Source of the DNA: Candidatus Hydrogenedentota bacterium
Lineage (GTDB): Bacteria > Hydrogenedentota > Hydrogenedentia > Hydrogenedentales > SCBR16-9
Length of the DNA: 5,720 bases
NCBI GenBank assembly: GCA_007116095.1
Contig: SKJD01000343.1
Coordinates: forward strand, 1-5,720
Direction: 5' to 3'
A program made the position numbers and the translations under genes. Under the pieces are notes generated by a model that saw only the letters and a list, made by a program, of their open reading frames with translations, did no database searches and had not been told where the DNA came from. Shown here piece by piece: positions 1 through 5,158 of this stretch. Position 1 is the stretch's first letter. The number at the start of each line of letters is the position of its first letter.

Positions 1-1
1 G

Positions 2-1366
2 ACCGACGCGGCGGCTCTTTTCGTCCGGCAACTGGATATTGACGCTCTCGGCGATCTCCGGGAACTCCTGGCGAAGGACCTTCAGGGCGTGCTCCATGAT
101 GATATCCCCTCCGTCGCCCGAGGTGCAACGGCCCAGGATCAGGACATGCCGCAGCTCGTAGAACTCGGCGTAATGCGCCAGGGCATAGCCCATGTACACA
201 CCCATGCTTTCCCAGATTTTATGCGCGCCTTCATGGCCGCTGTGCAGCGCGTCCTGCGCTGCCTTCAGGCGCTCTGCATCGGTCACCCCCTCCCCATCGG
301 GCAGGGTGATGCCAGCGCCGTCGGCCAGCCGGAAGACGCATTGCTGCGAGAAGTAGCGGGCCCCAACGCCAAAGTCGCCGGACCACTCATCGGTCGGCGC
401 ATCGGGATTGTAGTCGATGGGGCAGAAGGCCAGCTCGTTCAGCCAACTCGTAATATTGCCGTCCAGGGTGACATAACCGCCGGCCTCGCTAGAGCCCAGG
501 GCAATGCCCAGCACGCCGTTGTCCTCCAGGGACATGGAACCGGCCAGGGCGGTGACTTCGCCGTCGTTTACGATCACCAACGGCACGCCCATCTCTTCCC
601 CGATACGGATGAACATGTCCTTCACTTCGTGGAAACGATCTTTGGGGATACCCCGGAAGAGAGAAGCGACCATGGCGTGGTTGTTGATATAGACGCCCGC
701 CGAGCTGCCGCCGATGGCGTCCACCCGGGGCATTTTCGAAGCGGCGGTTTTGATGGCGGTCATGACTTCATTGTAGTGGTATGCGGGATCTGTGTTCTTG
801 CGCGGCTCCCAGACCACTTCCTCGGAGTATACCGGCTCCCCGTCGATTACGGCAGACACCTTGCGATCCGAGGCTCCGAGATCAAAACCAATACGACAAC
901 CTTCCAGGTGGCGTCCCAGGGGACTGGCGCTTTCCTTGGCGGGGGGCGTCTGCGCAGCAGTGCAGCAGATCACCTCAAACGGCTTTTCATAGACCTGTTC
1001 GCCCATGAACTTGGCGTCAAAGGCGCGCAGGCCGCCTTCCCGGTAGCAATCGGCCAGGTACTTGCCCACCTGTTCCGAACCGCCCACGTAGACCTTGCAG
1101 CCGCCACGCTGCCACAGCAGGAACTTCACCAGCCGCTCGGCATAAAAGTTGTTGGCTTCGGCCTGGGGATGGTTCTCCGGCAGAATGACTGTCTCATACC
1201 GCGAGACCGTACCATCGCCCCGCTCCAGGGCGAGAATCAGCGGCTTGGGATTGCCCGAGTCCCGCGCGGCTTTCCGGAAAGTCCGGTTGGCCAATACAGC
1301 GGGCCGAAATCCGGGATCAAGTTGCGCTTCGATCGCAGGTTTGGCAAGCATCCAGGAACAGGACAT
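2..1366 (-). CDS. ROK-like (ASKHA-fold) sugar kinase/regulator family protein, C-terminus cut off by window edge
   Basis: Reading the minus strand from the ATG at 1366 gives 455 residues without a stop up to the left window edge, so the C-terminus is missing. From about residue 159 it resembles the ROK/hexokinase-type ATPase fold. The phosphate-1 loop is IGFDLGASDRKVSAVIDG (159-176). VIVNDGEVTALAG (264-276) matches the catalytic-Asp segment of ROK kinases, with Asp268 as the likely base. GIALGSSEAGGYV (287-299) resembles the phosphate-2 loop, and LILGRCTSGDGGDII (409-423) sits where the adenosine-binding glycines lie. ROK kinases phosphorylate sugars such as glucose or N-acetylmannosamine in the cytoplasm. 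The substrate here is unknown. Two oddities: about 155 residues precede the first ATPase motif, whereas typical ROK kinases start with it, and no CxCGxxGC zinc motif is visible. The start is supported by a purine-rich GAAGGGGGGA stretch five bases upstream and an in-frame stop further upstream. Family call fairly firm; function uncertain. Confidence 0.82.
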   Translation of the reverse strand, partial: MSCSWMLAKPAIEAQLDPGFRPAVLANRTFRKAARDSGNPKPLILALERGDGTVSRYETVILPENHPQAEANNFYAERLVKFLLWQRGGCKVYVGGSEQVGKYLADCYREGGLRAFDAKFMGEQVYEKPFEVICCTAAQTPPAKESASPLGRHLEGCRIGFDLGASDRKVSAVIDGEPVYSEEVVWEPRKNTDPAYHYNEVMTAIKTAASKMPRVDAIGGSSAGVYINNHAMVASLFRGIPKDRFHEVKDMFIRIGEEMGVPLVIVNDGEVTALAGSMSLEDNGVLGIALGSSEAGGYVTLDGNITSWLNELAFCPIDYNPDAPTDEWSGDFGVGARYFSQQCVFRLADGAGITLPDGEGVTDAERLKAAQDALHSGHEGAHKIWESMGVYMGYALAHYAEFYELRHVLILGRCTSGDGGDIIMEHALKVLRQEFPEIAESVNIQLPDEKSRRVG

Positions 1367-1369
1367 GCT

Positions 1370-1379
1370 TTCCCCCCTT
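1370..1379 (-). promoter_or_regulatory. Ribosome binding site of the ROK-like gene
   Basis: On the minus strand a purine run (AAGGGGGGA) lies about four bases before the ATG at 1366. An AAGG/GGGG Shine-Dalgarno match at this spacing fixes the start, and no other in-frame ATG occurs before the upstream stop codon. Confidence 0.6.
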
Positions 1380-1460
1380 CTAAACGTATAACGTGTTTGC
1401 TATGGGTAATGGTTTCAATGGCATGGACGAGTCGCCCGTTTTCACAGCTACAACTTTCAT
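1380..1460 (-). CDS. Possible 26-codon leader ORF upstream of the ROK-like gene
   Basis: On the minus strand an ATG at 1460 follows a good Shine-Dalgarno sequence (GAGGGG, four bases before it). It opens a 26-residue reading frame beginning MKVVAVKTGDSS that ends with TAG at 1380-1382, only 13 bases before the ROK-like start codon. The same frame also stays open further upstream, to an ATG at 1613 (77 residues), but that start lacks a clear ribosome site and its product is Arg/Trp-rich like a chance frame. The placement would suit a translated leader peptide coupled to the downstream gene. No run of regulatory codons or known family is visible. It may be chance in an untranslated leader. Confidence 0.22.
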   Translation of the reverse strand: MKVVAVKTGDSSMPLKPLPIANTLYV

Positions 1461-1574
1461 GGCTCCCCTCATAATCCAACCCGCCCCACTGCCAGTCGGC
1501 GTGAATGGCGTAATACGCAGGCACACCCTGCGCCAGGCGGCATGGAAACTGGCCATGGCCATGCGAGGTGTTTC

Positions 1575-1590
1575 GTATAGGCAACTATAC
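1575..1590. promoter_or_regulatory. Inverted repeat, possible operator (GTATAG-N4-CTATAC)
   Basis: GTATAG (1575-1580) and its exact complement CTATAC (1585-1590) flank a GCAA spacer. After one mismatch, two more symmetric T/A pairs follow on the outside. A 16-bp dyad like this is typical of a dimeric repressor site. It lies about 45 bp downstream, on the minus strand, of the start site predicted from the TATAAT at 1636-1641, where bound protein could block transcription of the ROK-like gene. The binding protein is unknown and no regulator gene is in the window. Confidence 0.4.
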
Positions 1591-1613
1591 CAAGGCAGAG
1601 GGTTCCGCTTCAT

Positions 1614-1643
1614 CTTTTTCGTTTCCAGATCGGGAATTATAAT
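1614..1643 (+). promoter_or_regulatory. Candidate promoter for the nucleotidase gene, sharing the palindromic -10
   Basis: ATTATAAT (1636-1643) is its own reverse complement, so the plus strand also shows a perfect TATAAT at 1638-1643. The -35 region on this strand is only a T-rich stretch (around 1614-1620) with a poor match to TTGACA. A plus-strand start near 1650 would leave a leader of about 130 bases before the nucleotidase gene. This strand's promoter is less convincing than the minus-strand one. Confidence 0.28.
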
Positions 1644-1665
1644 CGTTTTTCGTGATCTCGGTCAG
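1636..1665 (-). promoter_or_regulatory. Candidate sigma-70-type promoter for the ROK-like gene
   Basis: The minus strand has a consensus TATAAT at 1641-1636. Eighteen bases upstream is CTGACC (1665-1660), which matches four of six positions of TTGACA. Transcription would start near 1629 and give a leader of about 260 bases before the ROK-like ATG. This leader contains the 1575-1590 dyad and the possible leader ORF. Prediction from motif match only. Confidence 0.4.
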
Positions 1666-1731
1666 GGCAAGTTGGCGCTAAATCGCCGCACAGATGCGCA
1701 GAAAGGGGCGGATTTGATAGGCTATGAGCTA

Positions 1732-1745
1732 TGGGGAATACCCCA
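1732..1745 (+). repeat. Small hairpin (TGGGG-AATA-CCCCA) ahead of the nucleotidase gene
   Basis: Five perfectly paired bases, four of them G:C, enclose an AATA tetraloop. The hairpin ends 17 bases before the Shine-Dalgarno sequence of the nucleotidase gene. It could be an mRNA stabilising stem, part of an operator, or chance. Confidence 0.3.
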
Positions 1746-1781
1746 CAGCAACCCGAATAGATGGAAGGAACCACTACAACC

Positions 1782-2780
1782 ATGATAGACACGACGCAGC
1801 CGGAAGTCGCATTCGCCATAGAAAGCGTTCGCAATGCCGCACTGCTGGGCGCCCGGGTCAAGCAGGGCCTTAGCGTACAGGGAATCACCAAGAGCGACTA
1901 TTCTCCCGTCACGGTCGCCGATTACGCCATCCAGGCGTATATTGGAAAAGCATTGAGCGACACTTTCAGCAACGCCATGTTCGTGGCTGAGGAAAGTTCC
2001 GCCGACCTGAAAAGCAAGGACGGACAGGAAGTACTTGGCGTGGTGACGCAATTCGTTCAGGAGCTACAAGCCGCCGCCACACCGACAGCGGTCTGTGACT
2101 GGATTGATCATGGCACGTCGGAGCCTTCCGATCGCTTCTGGACGCTCGACCCGGTCGACGGCACCAAGGGCTACATCCGCGGAGAACAGTACGCCATCGC
2201 CCTGGCCCTGATTGAAAACGGCAAGGTGACCCTGGGTGTATTGGGCTGTCCCAACCTCGACGCCTCCAGCGATCCCCAAATGAATGGCGAGGGTGTTCTG
2301 CTCTTGGCCAAACGCGGTGAAGGGGCCTACCAGTGCCCACTTCAGGGTGTAGGCGACTTCACACCGCTGAAGGTGTCTGGCTGCGACGATGTCACCCGGG
2401 CGCGTATGATGCGTTCGGTGGAGTCGGGCCATACCAACACCGACCAGATCGATGCGCTGGCGCAACACATGGGCATGCAGGCGGAGCCGGTGCGCATGGA
2501 CAGCCAGGCCAAATACGCCGTGCTGGCGGCGGGCGGCGGCGAGATGTTATTCCGTTTGCTCTCACCCAAACAGCCGACCTACAAGGAACGCATCTGGGAT
2601 CAGGCGGCGGGTTCGATCATCCTCGAAGAGGCGGGCGGTCGCATCACCGACCTGGCCGGACGCGAACTGGACTTCAGTCAGGGCCGCAAACTCGAAGCCA
2701 ACACGGGGGTCTTCGCCTCCAACGGCAAACTCCACGACATCGGCCTGGAAGCGATTCAGGCAGTCTGCCCGGTGGACTAA
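1782..2780 (+). CDS. 3'(2'),5'-bisphosphate nucleotidase (HAL2/SAL1/CysQ type), inositol monophosphatase superfamily
   Basis: Complete 332-residue protein. It carries the Mg2+/Li+-sensitive phosphatase signatures of this superfamily: KSDYSPVTVAD (37-47), EE (70-71), LDPVDGTKGYIRG (122-134) and WDQAAG (272-277). The expected metal ligands Glu70, Asp123, Asp126 and Asp273 are all present. The GTKGYIRG extension of the DPVDGT motif and the overall length point to the HAL2/SAL1 branch more than to an inositol monophosphatase. Members hydrolyse 3'-phosphoadenosine 5'-phosphate to AMP and so remove a by-product of sulfate activation and sulfotransfer. No sulfur-assimilation gene is adjacent, so the physiological substrate is inferred. 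I chose ATG 1782 because GGAAGGAA (1763-1770) precedes it by 11 bases. An in-frame ATG at 1761 would add seven residues (MEGTTTT) but has no ribosome site. The gene is divergent from the ROK-like gene and convergent with the TPR gene. No damage to the active site is seen. Confidence 0.92.
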   Translation: MIDTTQPEVAFAIESVRNAALLGARVKQGLSVQGITKSDYSPVTVADYAIQAYIGKALSDTFSNAMFVAEESSADLKSKDGQEVLGVVTQFVQELQAAATPTAVCDWIDHGTSEPSDRFWTLDPVDGTKGYIRGEQYAIALALIENGKVTLGVLGCPNLDASSDPQMNGEGVLLLAKRGEGAYQCPLQGVGDFTPLKVSGCDDVTRARMMRSVESGHTNTDQIDALAQHMGMQAEPVRMDSQAKYAVLAAGGGEMLFRLLSPKQPTYKERIWDQAAGSIILEEAGGRITDLAGRELDFSQGRKLEANTGVFASNGKLHDIGLEAIQAVCPVD

Positions 2781-2848
2781 CGTCAAAGCTATTGGGGACA
2801 GCTCATAAGCAGGGGCTACTTACCCCCCGGGAGCGCAGCCGATTGTAT

Positions 2849-2897
2849 AAAAAAATGCCGCCCTACGTTGTATGTGCTACTTCGTAGGGCGGCATTG
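2849..2897. terminator. Bidirectional intrinsic terminator between convergent genes
   Basis: AATGCCGCCCTACG (2854-2867) pairs perfectly with CGTAGGGCGGCATT (2883-2896), a 14-bp GC-rich stem with a 15-base loop that can pair a further GTA/TAC. Read on the minus strand, the stem runs straight into a T tract (complement of the A run at 2849-2855), a strong rho-independent terminator for the TPR gene. Read on the plus strand, it is followed by GTCTTTAATT, a weaker U-rich tail that could end the nucleotidase transcript. Confidence 0.88.
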
Positions 2898-2916
2898 TCT
2901 TTAATTATATCACGCT

Positions 2917-2938
2917 ATGCGCGGCGTTTGAAACGCAT
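2917..2938. repeat. Short dyad just after the TPR gene stop codon
   Basis: GCGTTT-G-AAACGC (2924-2936) is a perfect 13-base dyad. It overlaps an alternative pairing of ATGCG (2917-2921) with CGCAT (2934-2938). It lies seven bases beyond the TPR gene stop and before the main terminator. No T tract follows on either strand, so it is not itself a terminator. It may be a 3'-end stabilising stem or chance. Confidence 0.3.
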
Positions 2939-2944
2939 CCGGGC

Positions 2945-4780
2945 TTAGAGTGGGGCCAATCCACCGGCAGCCTGGCCGGGAGCGGAAAGGCCGGGGAAGC
3001 CCAAGCCATTGTTGTTGCCGCCACCACCGCCTTGCGGTCCACCTGGCATCGGCATACCGGGCATTTCCAGCCCCGGCATACCAGGTTGCTGTCCATCTTG
3101 CTGCTGTCCGCCGGCTCCCGGGAATACGCCACCTGGGGTCTGGGGCTGCTGCTGTTGTTGTTGCTGACCGCCTCCCTGGGCTGCGGCTTCTTCCTGTTCA
3201 CGCAGGGCCTGCTCATAGCGAATCTGCGCCAGGCGAGCATCTTCAACCTTCTCTTCTGCCATCTGTATCAGGTCCAACTTGTTGTCAGTGACCTGGGCGC
3301 TGTAATCGTCCGGGATATCGGCCAGAATCTGCGGGACCCGCTCATAGGAATTGATAGCGGCATCAAAACGGTTCTCATCCCGGGCCCGGTCGCCGTCATC
3401 GATGGCGGCACTGGCCTGGTCTTCAATTTCGGTGATGGTCCCGGTAAGCTCACGGTTCACCTCGCGAATGGCCTGCTCGGCCTGCTCGGCCAGTACAGGA
3501 AATTCGTCATCCACAGAGTTGAAAAGGCTCAACGCCTGGCGGTAGGTCTGAATGGCGTTGCCAAAACTGTTTTCCTGCCGCGCACGGACTGCCTCTGCCC
3601 GAACGCCGGAGGCGGAAGCGATTATGTCGGCGTTCATATCAAAGCGTTGCTGACGTTCGGCTATCGCCACATGTGTGCGCTGGATATATTCGACAGCGGT
3701 GTCACTGAAGCGATCAAACTCCAGGGCCTGCTCGAAGGAATTGAGTGCACTGGGCAAGTCCGCATCATCGGCATCCGGCGACTCCGCACGGGCCAAGGCG
3801 GCGCGGCCTTCACTCATGAAATGGCTGGAAATTTTCTCGGCAATACGGCGGCGTTCCGCACCCGCCAGGCTGTAGGCAATTTCCCACTCACGCAGTGCAC
3901 GCGTACGAGACTCTTCGGTACCGTACTCATAATAAAGATCGCCAATGCTCTCATAGGCTTGGGGCATGTCCACATTCAGGGTCACAAAATTCTCGTAGAC
4001 CTCGTTGGCCCGATGAATATTGCCCTTCTCCTCCAACTGGTAGGCGATTTCGCCGACCAGGTAGCGGGCAAGCATCCCACGGTAACCCGAGTGCGGTACA
4101 TGGCCGGCATCCTGACGCAACACCGTGTGCCAGACATCGCCCACGGCGATAATGGCCTGTTCCAGGAATTTGCGCCAGCTCTCCCCGAGAAAACCGTCCA
4201 TCCCGACGTTTCGCTGGTAATCCTCCAGGATCATCGCCTTGTCGGTCTCTACAAACTGGCGTTGGGCATTGAAATACTCGTTCACATCCAGAATAAAGGT
4301 GCGGGAACGCTCTTGTGGCCGGAAGCGAAAACTTTCCAGGTTTGCATCAAAATCACTCAGCAACTGATCTTGAATAGAGCGTTCTTCCTGAGTCCAGACT
4401 ATGCCATAGGGCAACATGGCGTGGGTGGTCAGTGCGGCCAGAACCCCCATACGATATGCAAAGTACGATGTCACGCCATACTCGCGGGCATCACGCAACA
4501 GCGCAATCTGCGAGCTGATGGCCTGCAAGACCTGCGCCTCCGAGTTAAGCGGAAATTCCGCGTCTATTGCCTGCAAGCCAAATTCCGCCCCCCGAAGGAG
4601 ATCGGCTTCGTAGTTAAAATCTTCGCTGCGAAAGACCTTGGGATGTGTCCGGTTTATGAGCTGTAAGCCCATATTCGCCACACTCTTACGCGTGCGTTCC
4701 CCAACGGCCATGGCGTCCGAAGCCAACAGGCCCAACACCAGGGCAATCGCAACTGCCGAACTCATTTTGTAGCGTGTCAT
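2945..4780 (-). CDS. Exported TPR-like repeat protein with Gln/Gly/Pro/Met-rich C-terminal tail
   Basis: Complete 611-residue protein of unknown specific function. Residues 1-25 form a Sec signal peptide: basic start (MTRYK), hydrophobic core AVAIALVLGLLA and an AMA cleavage site before VGE, so it should be periplasmic or outer-surface. No lipobox cysteine is seen. Residues 26-230 are helical with no recognised domain. Residues about 235-330 and 340-425 look like tetratricopeptide-type helical pairs (for example AYESIGDLYYEYG, ALNSFEQALEFDRFSDTA, AIQTYRQALSLFNSV, AINSYERVPQI), followed by a charged probable coiled coil (500-535). From 535 the chain is low complexity: seven glutamines (539-545), then Gly/Pro/Met/Gln-rich sequence to the end. 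TPRs bind other proteins, so a scaffold role in an envelope complex is plausible but inferred. The start is ambiguous. ATG 4780 follows AGAGGA by about 12 bases, while ATG 4792 is almost on top of that site. Starts as far up as 4918 would put about 46 residues before the signal peptide and are unlikely. Confidence 0.82.
   Translation of the reverse strand: MTRYKMSSAVAIALVLGLLASDAMAVGERTRKSVANMGLQLINRTHPKVFRSEDFNYEADLLRGAEFGLQAIDAEFPLNSEAQVLQAISSQIALLRDAREYGVTSYFAYRMGVLAALTTHAMLPYGIVWTQEERSIQDQLLSDFDANLESFRFRPQERSRTFILDVNEYFNAQRQFVETDKAMILEDYQRNVGMDGFLGESWRKFLEQAIIAVGDVWHTVLRQDAGHVPHSGYRGMLARYLVGEIAYQLEEKGNIHRANEVYENFVTLNVDMPQAYESIGDLYYEYGTEESRTRALREWEIAYSLAGAERRRIAEKISSHFMSEGRAALARAESPDADDADLPSALNSFEQALEFDRFSDTAVEYIQRTHVAIAERQQRFDMNADIIASASGVRAEAVRARQENSFGNAIQTYRQALSLFNSVDDEFPVLAEQAEQAIREVNRELTGTITEIEDQASAAIDDGDRARDENRFDAAINSYERVPQILADIPDDYSAQVTDNKLDLIQMAEEKVEDARLAQIRYEQALREQEEAAAQGGGQQQQQQQPQTPGGVFPGAGGQQQDGQQPGMPGLEMPGMPMPGGPQGGGGGNNNGLGFPGLSAPGQAAGGLAPL
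3146..3166 (-). repeat. CAG/CAA triplet tract coding for seven glutamines
   Basis: Seven consecutive glutamine codons (CAG CAA CAA CAA CAG CAG CAG on the minus strand) lie in the low-complexity tail of the TPR-like protein. The mixture of CAG and CAA gives a less pure repeat than a single-codon run. Length variation between strains would keep the frame and change only the tail. Confidence 0.8.
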
Positions 4781-4793
4781 GGTAGGTATCATT

Positions 4794-4799
4794 CCTCTG
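4794..4799 (-). promoter_or_regulatory. Shine-Dalgarno sequence of the TPR gene (AGAGGA)
   Basis: This is the only clear ribosome site near the signal-peptide-bearing start. Its distance to ATG 4792 is too short (about one base) and to ATG 4780 somewhat long (12-13 bases), so it does not settle the start. Both options keep the signal peptide intact. Confidence 0.45.
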
Positions 4800-4812
4800 C
4801 CGATGCGCTCAG

Positions 4813-4834
4813 TCGGGTATGCCCGGATACCCGA
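4813..4834. repeat. 8-bp-arm inverted repeat in the presumed TPR gene leader
   Basis: TCGGGTAT (4813-4820) and ATACCCGA (4827-4834) are exact reverse complements around a GCCCGG spacer. The dyad ends 13 bases before the Shine-Dalgarno sequence of the TPR gene on the minus strand. It could be an operator for a dimeric regulator or an mRNA hairpin near the ribosome site. No T tract follows, so it is not a simple terminator. Confidence 0.5.
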
Positions 4835-4931
4835 TGATCGGTTGCAACCTTTACCGCCTCCCCCGTCCCGGCATGCTCCGGTGCGGGAAAAAATTACATA
4901 CCCCACAATGCCAAGCATCCCCAGGCTTACC

Positions 4932-4983
4932 CCTTATGCTTTTTCCATTATGGTGTAGTCTCATGGAAAACCGTAGCATAAGG
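4932..4983. repeat. Long two-segment inverted repeat in the TPR/miaA divergent spacer
   Basis: CCTTATGCT (4932-4940) pairs with AGCATAAGG (4975-4983), and the adjoining TTTTCCAT (4941-4948) pairs with ATGGAAAA (4963-4970). This makes 17 perfect base pairs interrupted only by a four-base bulge (CCGT, 4971-4974) on one side and closed by a 14-base loop. The loop contains a competing ATGG (4950-4953) that can also pair with CCAT. It sits about 150 bp upstream of the TPR gene and 175 bp upstream of miaA. No T tract adjoins it. It could be a regulatory binding region, a structured RNA or a small palindromic repeat element. Confidence 0.6.
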
Positions 4984-5065
4984 CCCACGCTACTTTCAAC
5001 GCAAGCAAATTGCATACTTGGGACAGCACCGGACTATGAAATGGCCGCACCCTCGGAACAAGGCT

Positions 5066-5094
5066 TTCCTGAATGCGGGCATGCAGGGTACAAT
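5066..5094 (+). promoter_or_regulatory. Candidate miaA promoter
   Basis: TACAAT at 5089-5094 matches five of six positions of the -10 consensus. The hexamer 17 bases upstream (TTCCTG, 5066-5071) is a weak -35. Transcription would start near 5101 and leave a leader of about 58 bases. Prediction from motif match only. Confidence 0.35.
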
Positions 5095-5158
5095 ACGCAA
5101 AAATCACGGAATACCCTATGGCGCAGATACCTTTGCCGGAAAGGACCAAGAACACGTC

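Larger units (their letters stand above)
1367..1781. other. Divergent intergenic region between the ROK-like and nucleotidase genes
   Basis: These 415 bases separate two outward-facing genes. They hold the shared palindromic -10, the GTATAG/CTATAC dyad, the possible leader ORF and the small TGGGG hairpin, all listed separately. Several other open frames cross the region on both strands but lack convincing starts or protein-like composition. No RNA gene was recognised. Confidence 0.6.
4781..5158. other. Divergent intergenic region between the TPR gene and miaA
   Basis: These 378 bases contain the two inverted repeats (4813-4834 and 4932-4983) and the candidate miaA promoter. No convincing gene was found. 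I could not locate a good -10/-35 pair for the TPR gene on the minus strand; a TGTAAT-like element near 4895 has no -35 partner. Confidence 0.6.

Noticed and set aside
89..1474. 461-codon open frame on the plus strand
   Set aside because: It lies antisense to the ROK-like gene. Its product has no recognisable motif, while the minus strand carries clear ATPase loops. Long antisense frames are common in GC-rich genes.
1237..1584. 115-codon minus-strand frame overlapping the start of the ROK-like gene
   Set aside because: It overlaps about 130 bases of the real gene in another frame and its last third is clearly a shadow of it. The spacer part is not recognisable, though its composition is less shadow-like than most.
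1393..1785. 130-codon plus-strand frame through the first divergent spacer
   Set aside because: No ribosome site, no recognisable domain, and it would cover the promoter elements and overlap the nucleotidase start.
3032..4666. 544-codon open frame on the plus strand
   Set aside because: It is antisense to the TPR-like gene, which has a signal peptide, helical repeats and a ribosome site. The plus-strand product has no family resemblance or convincing start.
4866..4896. GC-rich imperfect hairpin followed by an A run, considered as a terminator
   Set aside because: The stem is short and bulged. The run after it is A on the plus strand, so T would precede the stem on the minus strand. That is the wrong order for a terminator, and both neighbouring genes start here instead of ending.
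4781..4918. Extension of the TPR-like protein to an ATG at 4918
   Set aside because: It would place 46 mostly Gly/Arg-rich residues before a well-formed signal peptide and read through the 4813-4834 dyad. ATG 4780 or 4792 fits better.
4961..5155. 64-codon minus-strand frame opposite the miaA upstream region
   Set aside because: It would occupy the candidate miaA promoter and the right arm of the hairpin. It has no ribosome site or family resemblance.
5118..5158. ATG at 5118 as an upstream miaA start
   Set aside because: It is out of frame with the MiaA motifs and reads into a meaningless frame over the P-loop.
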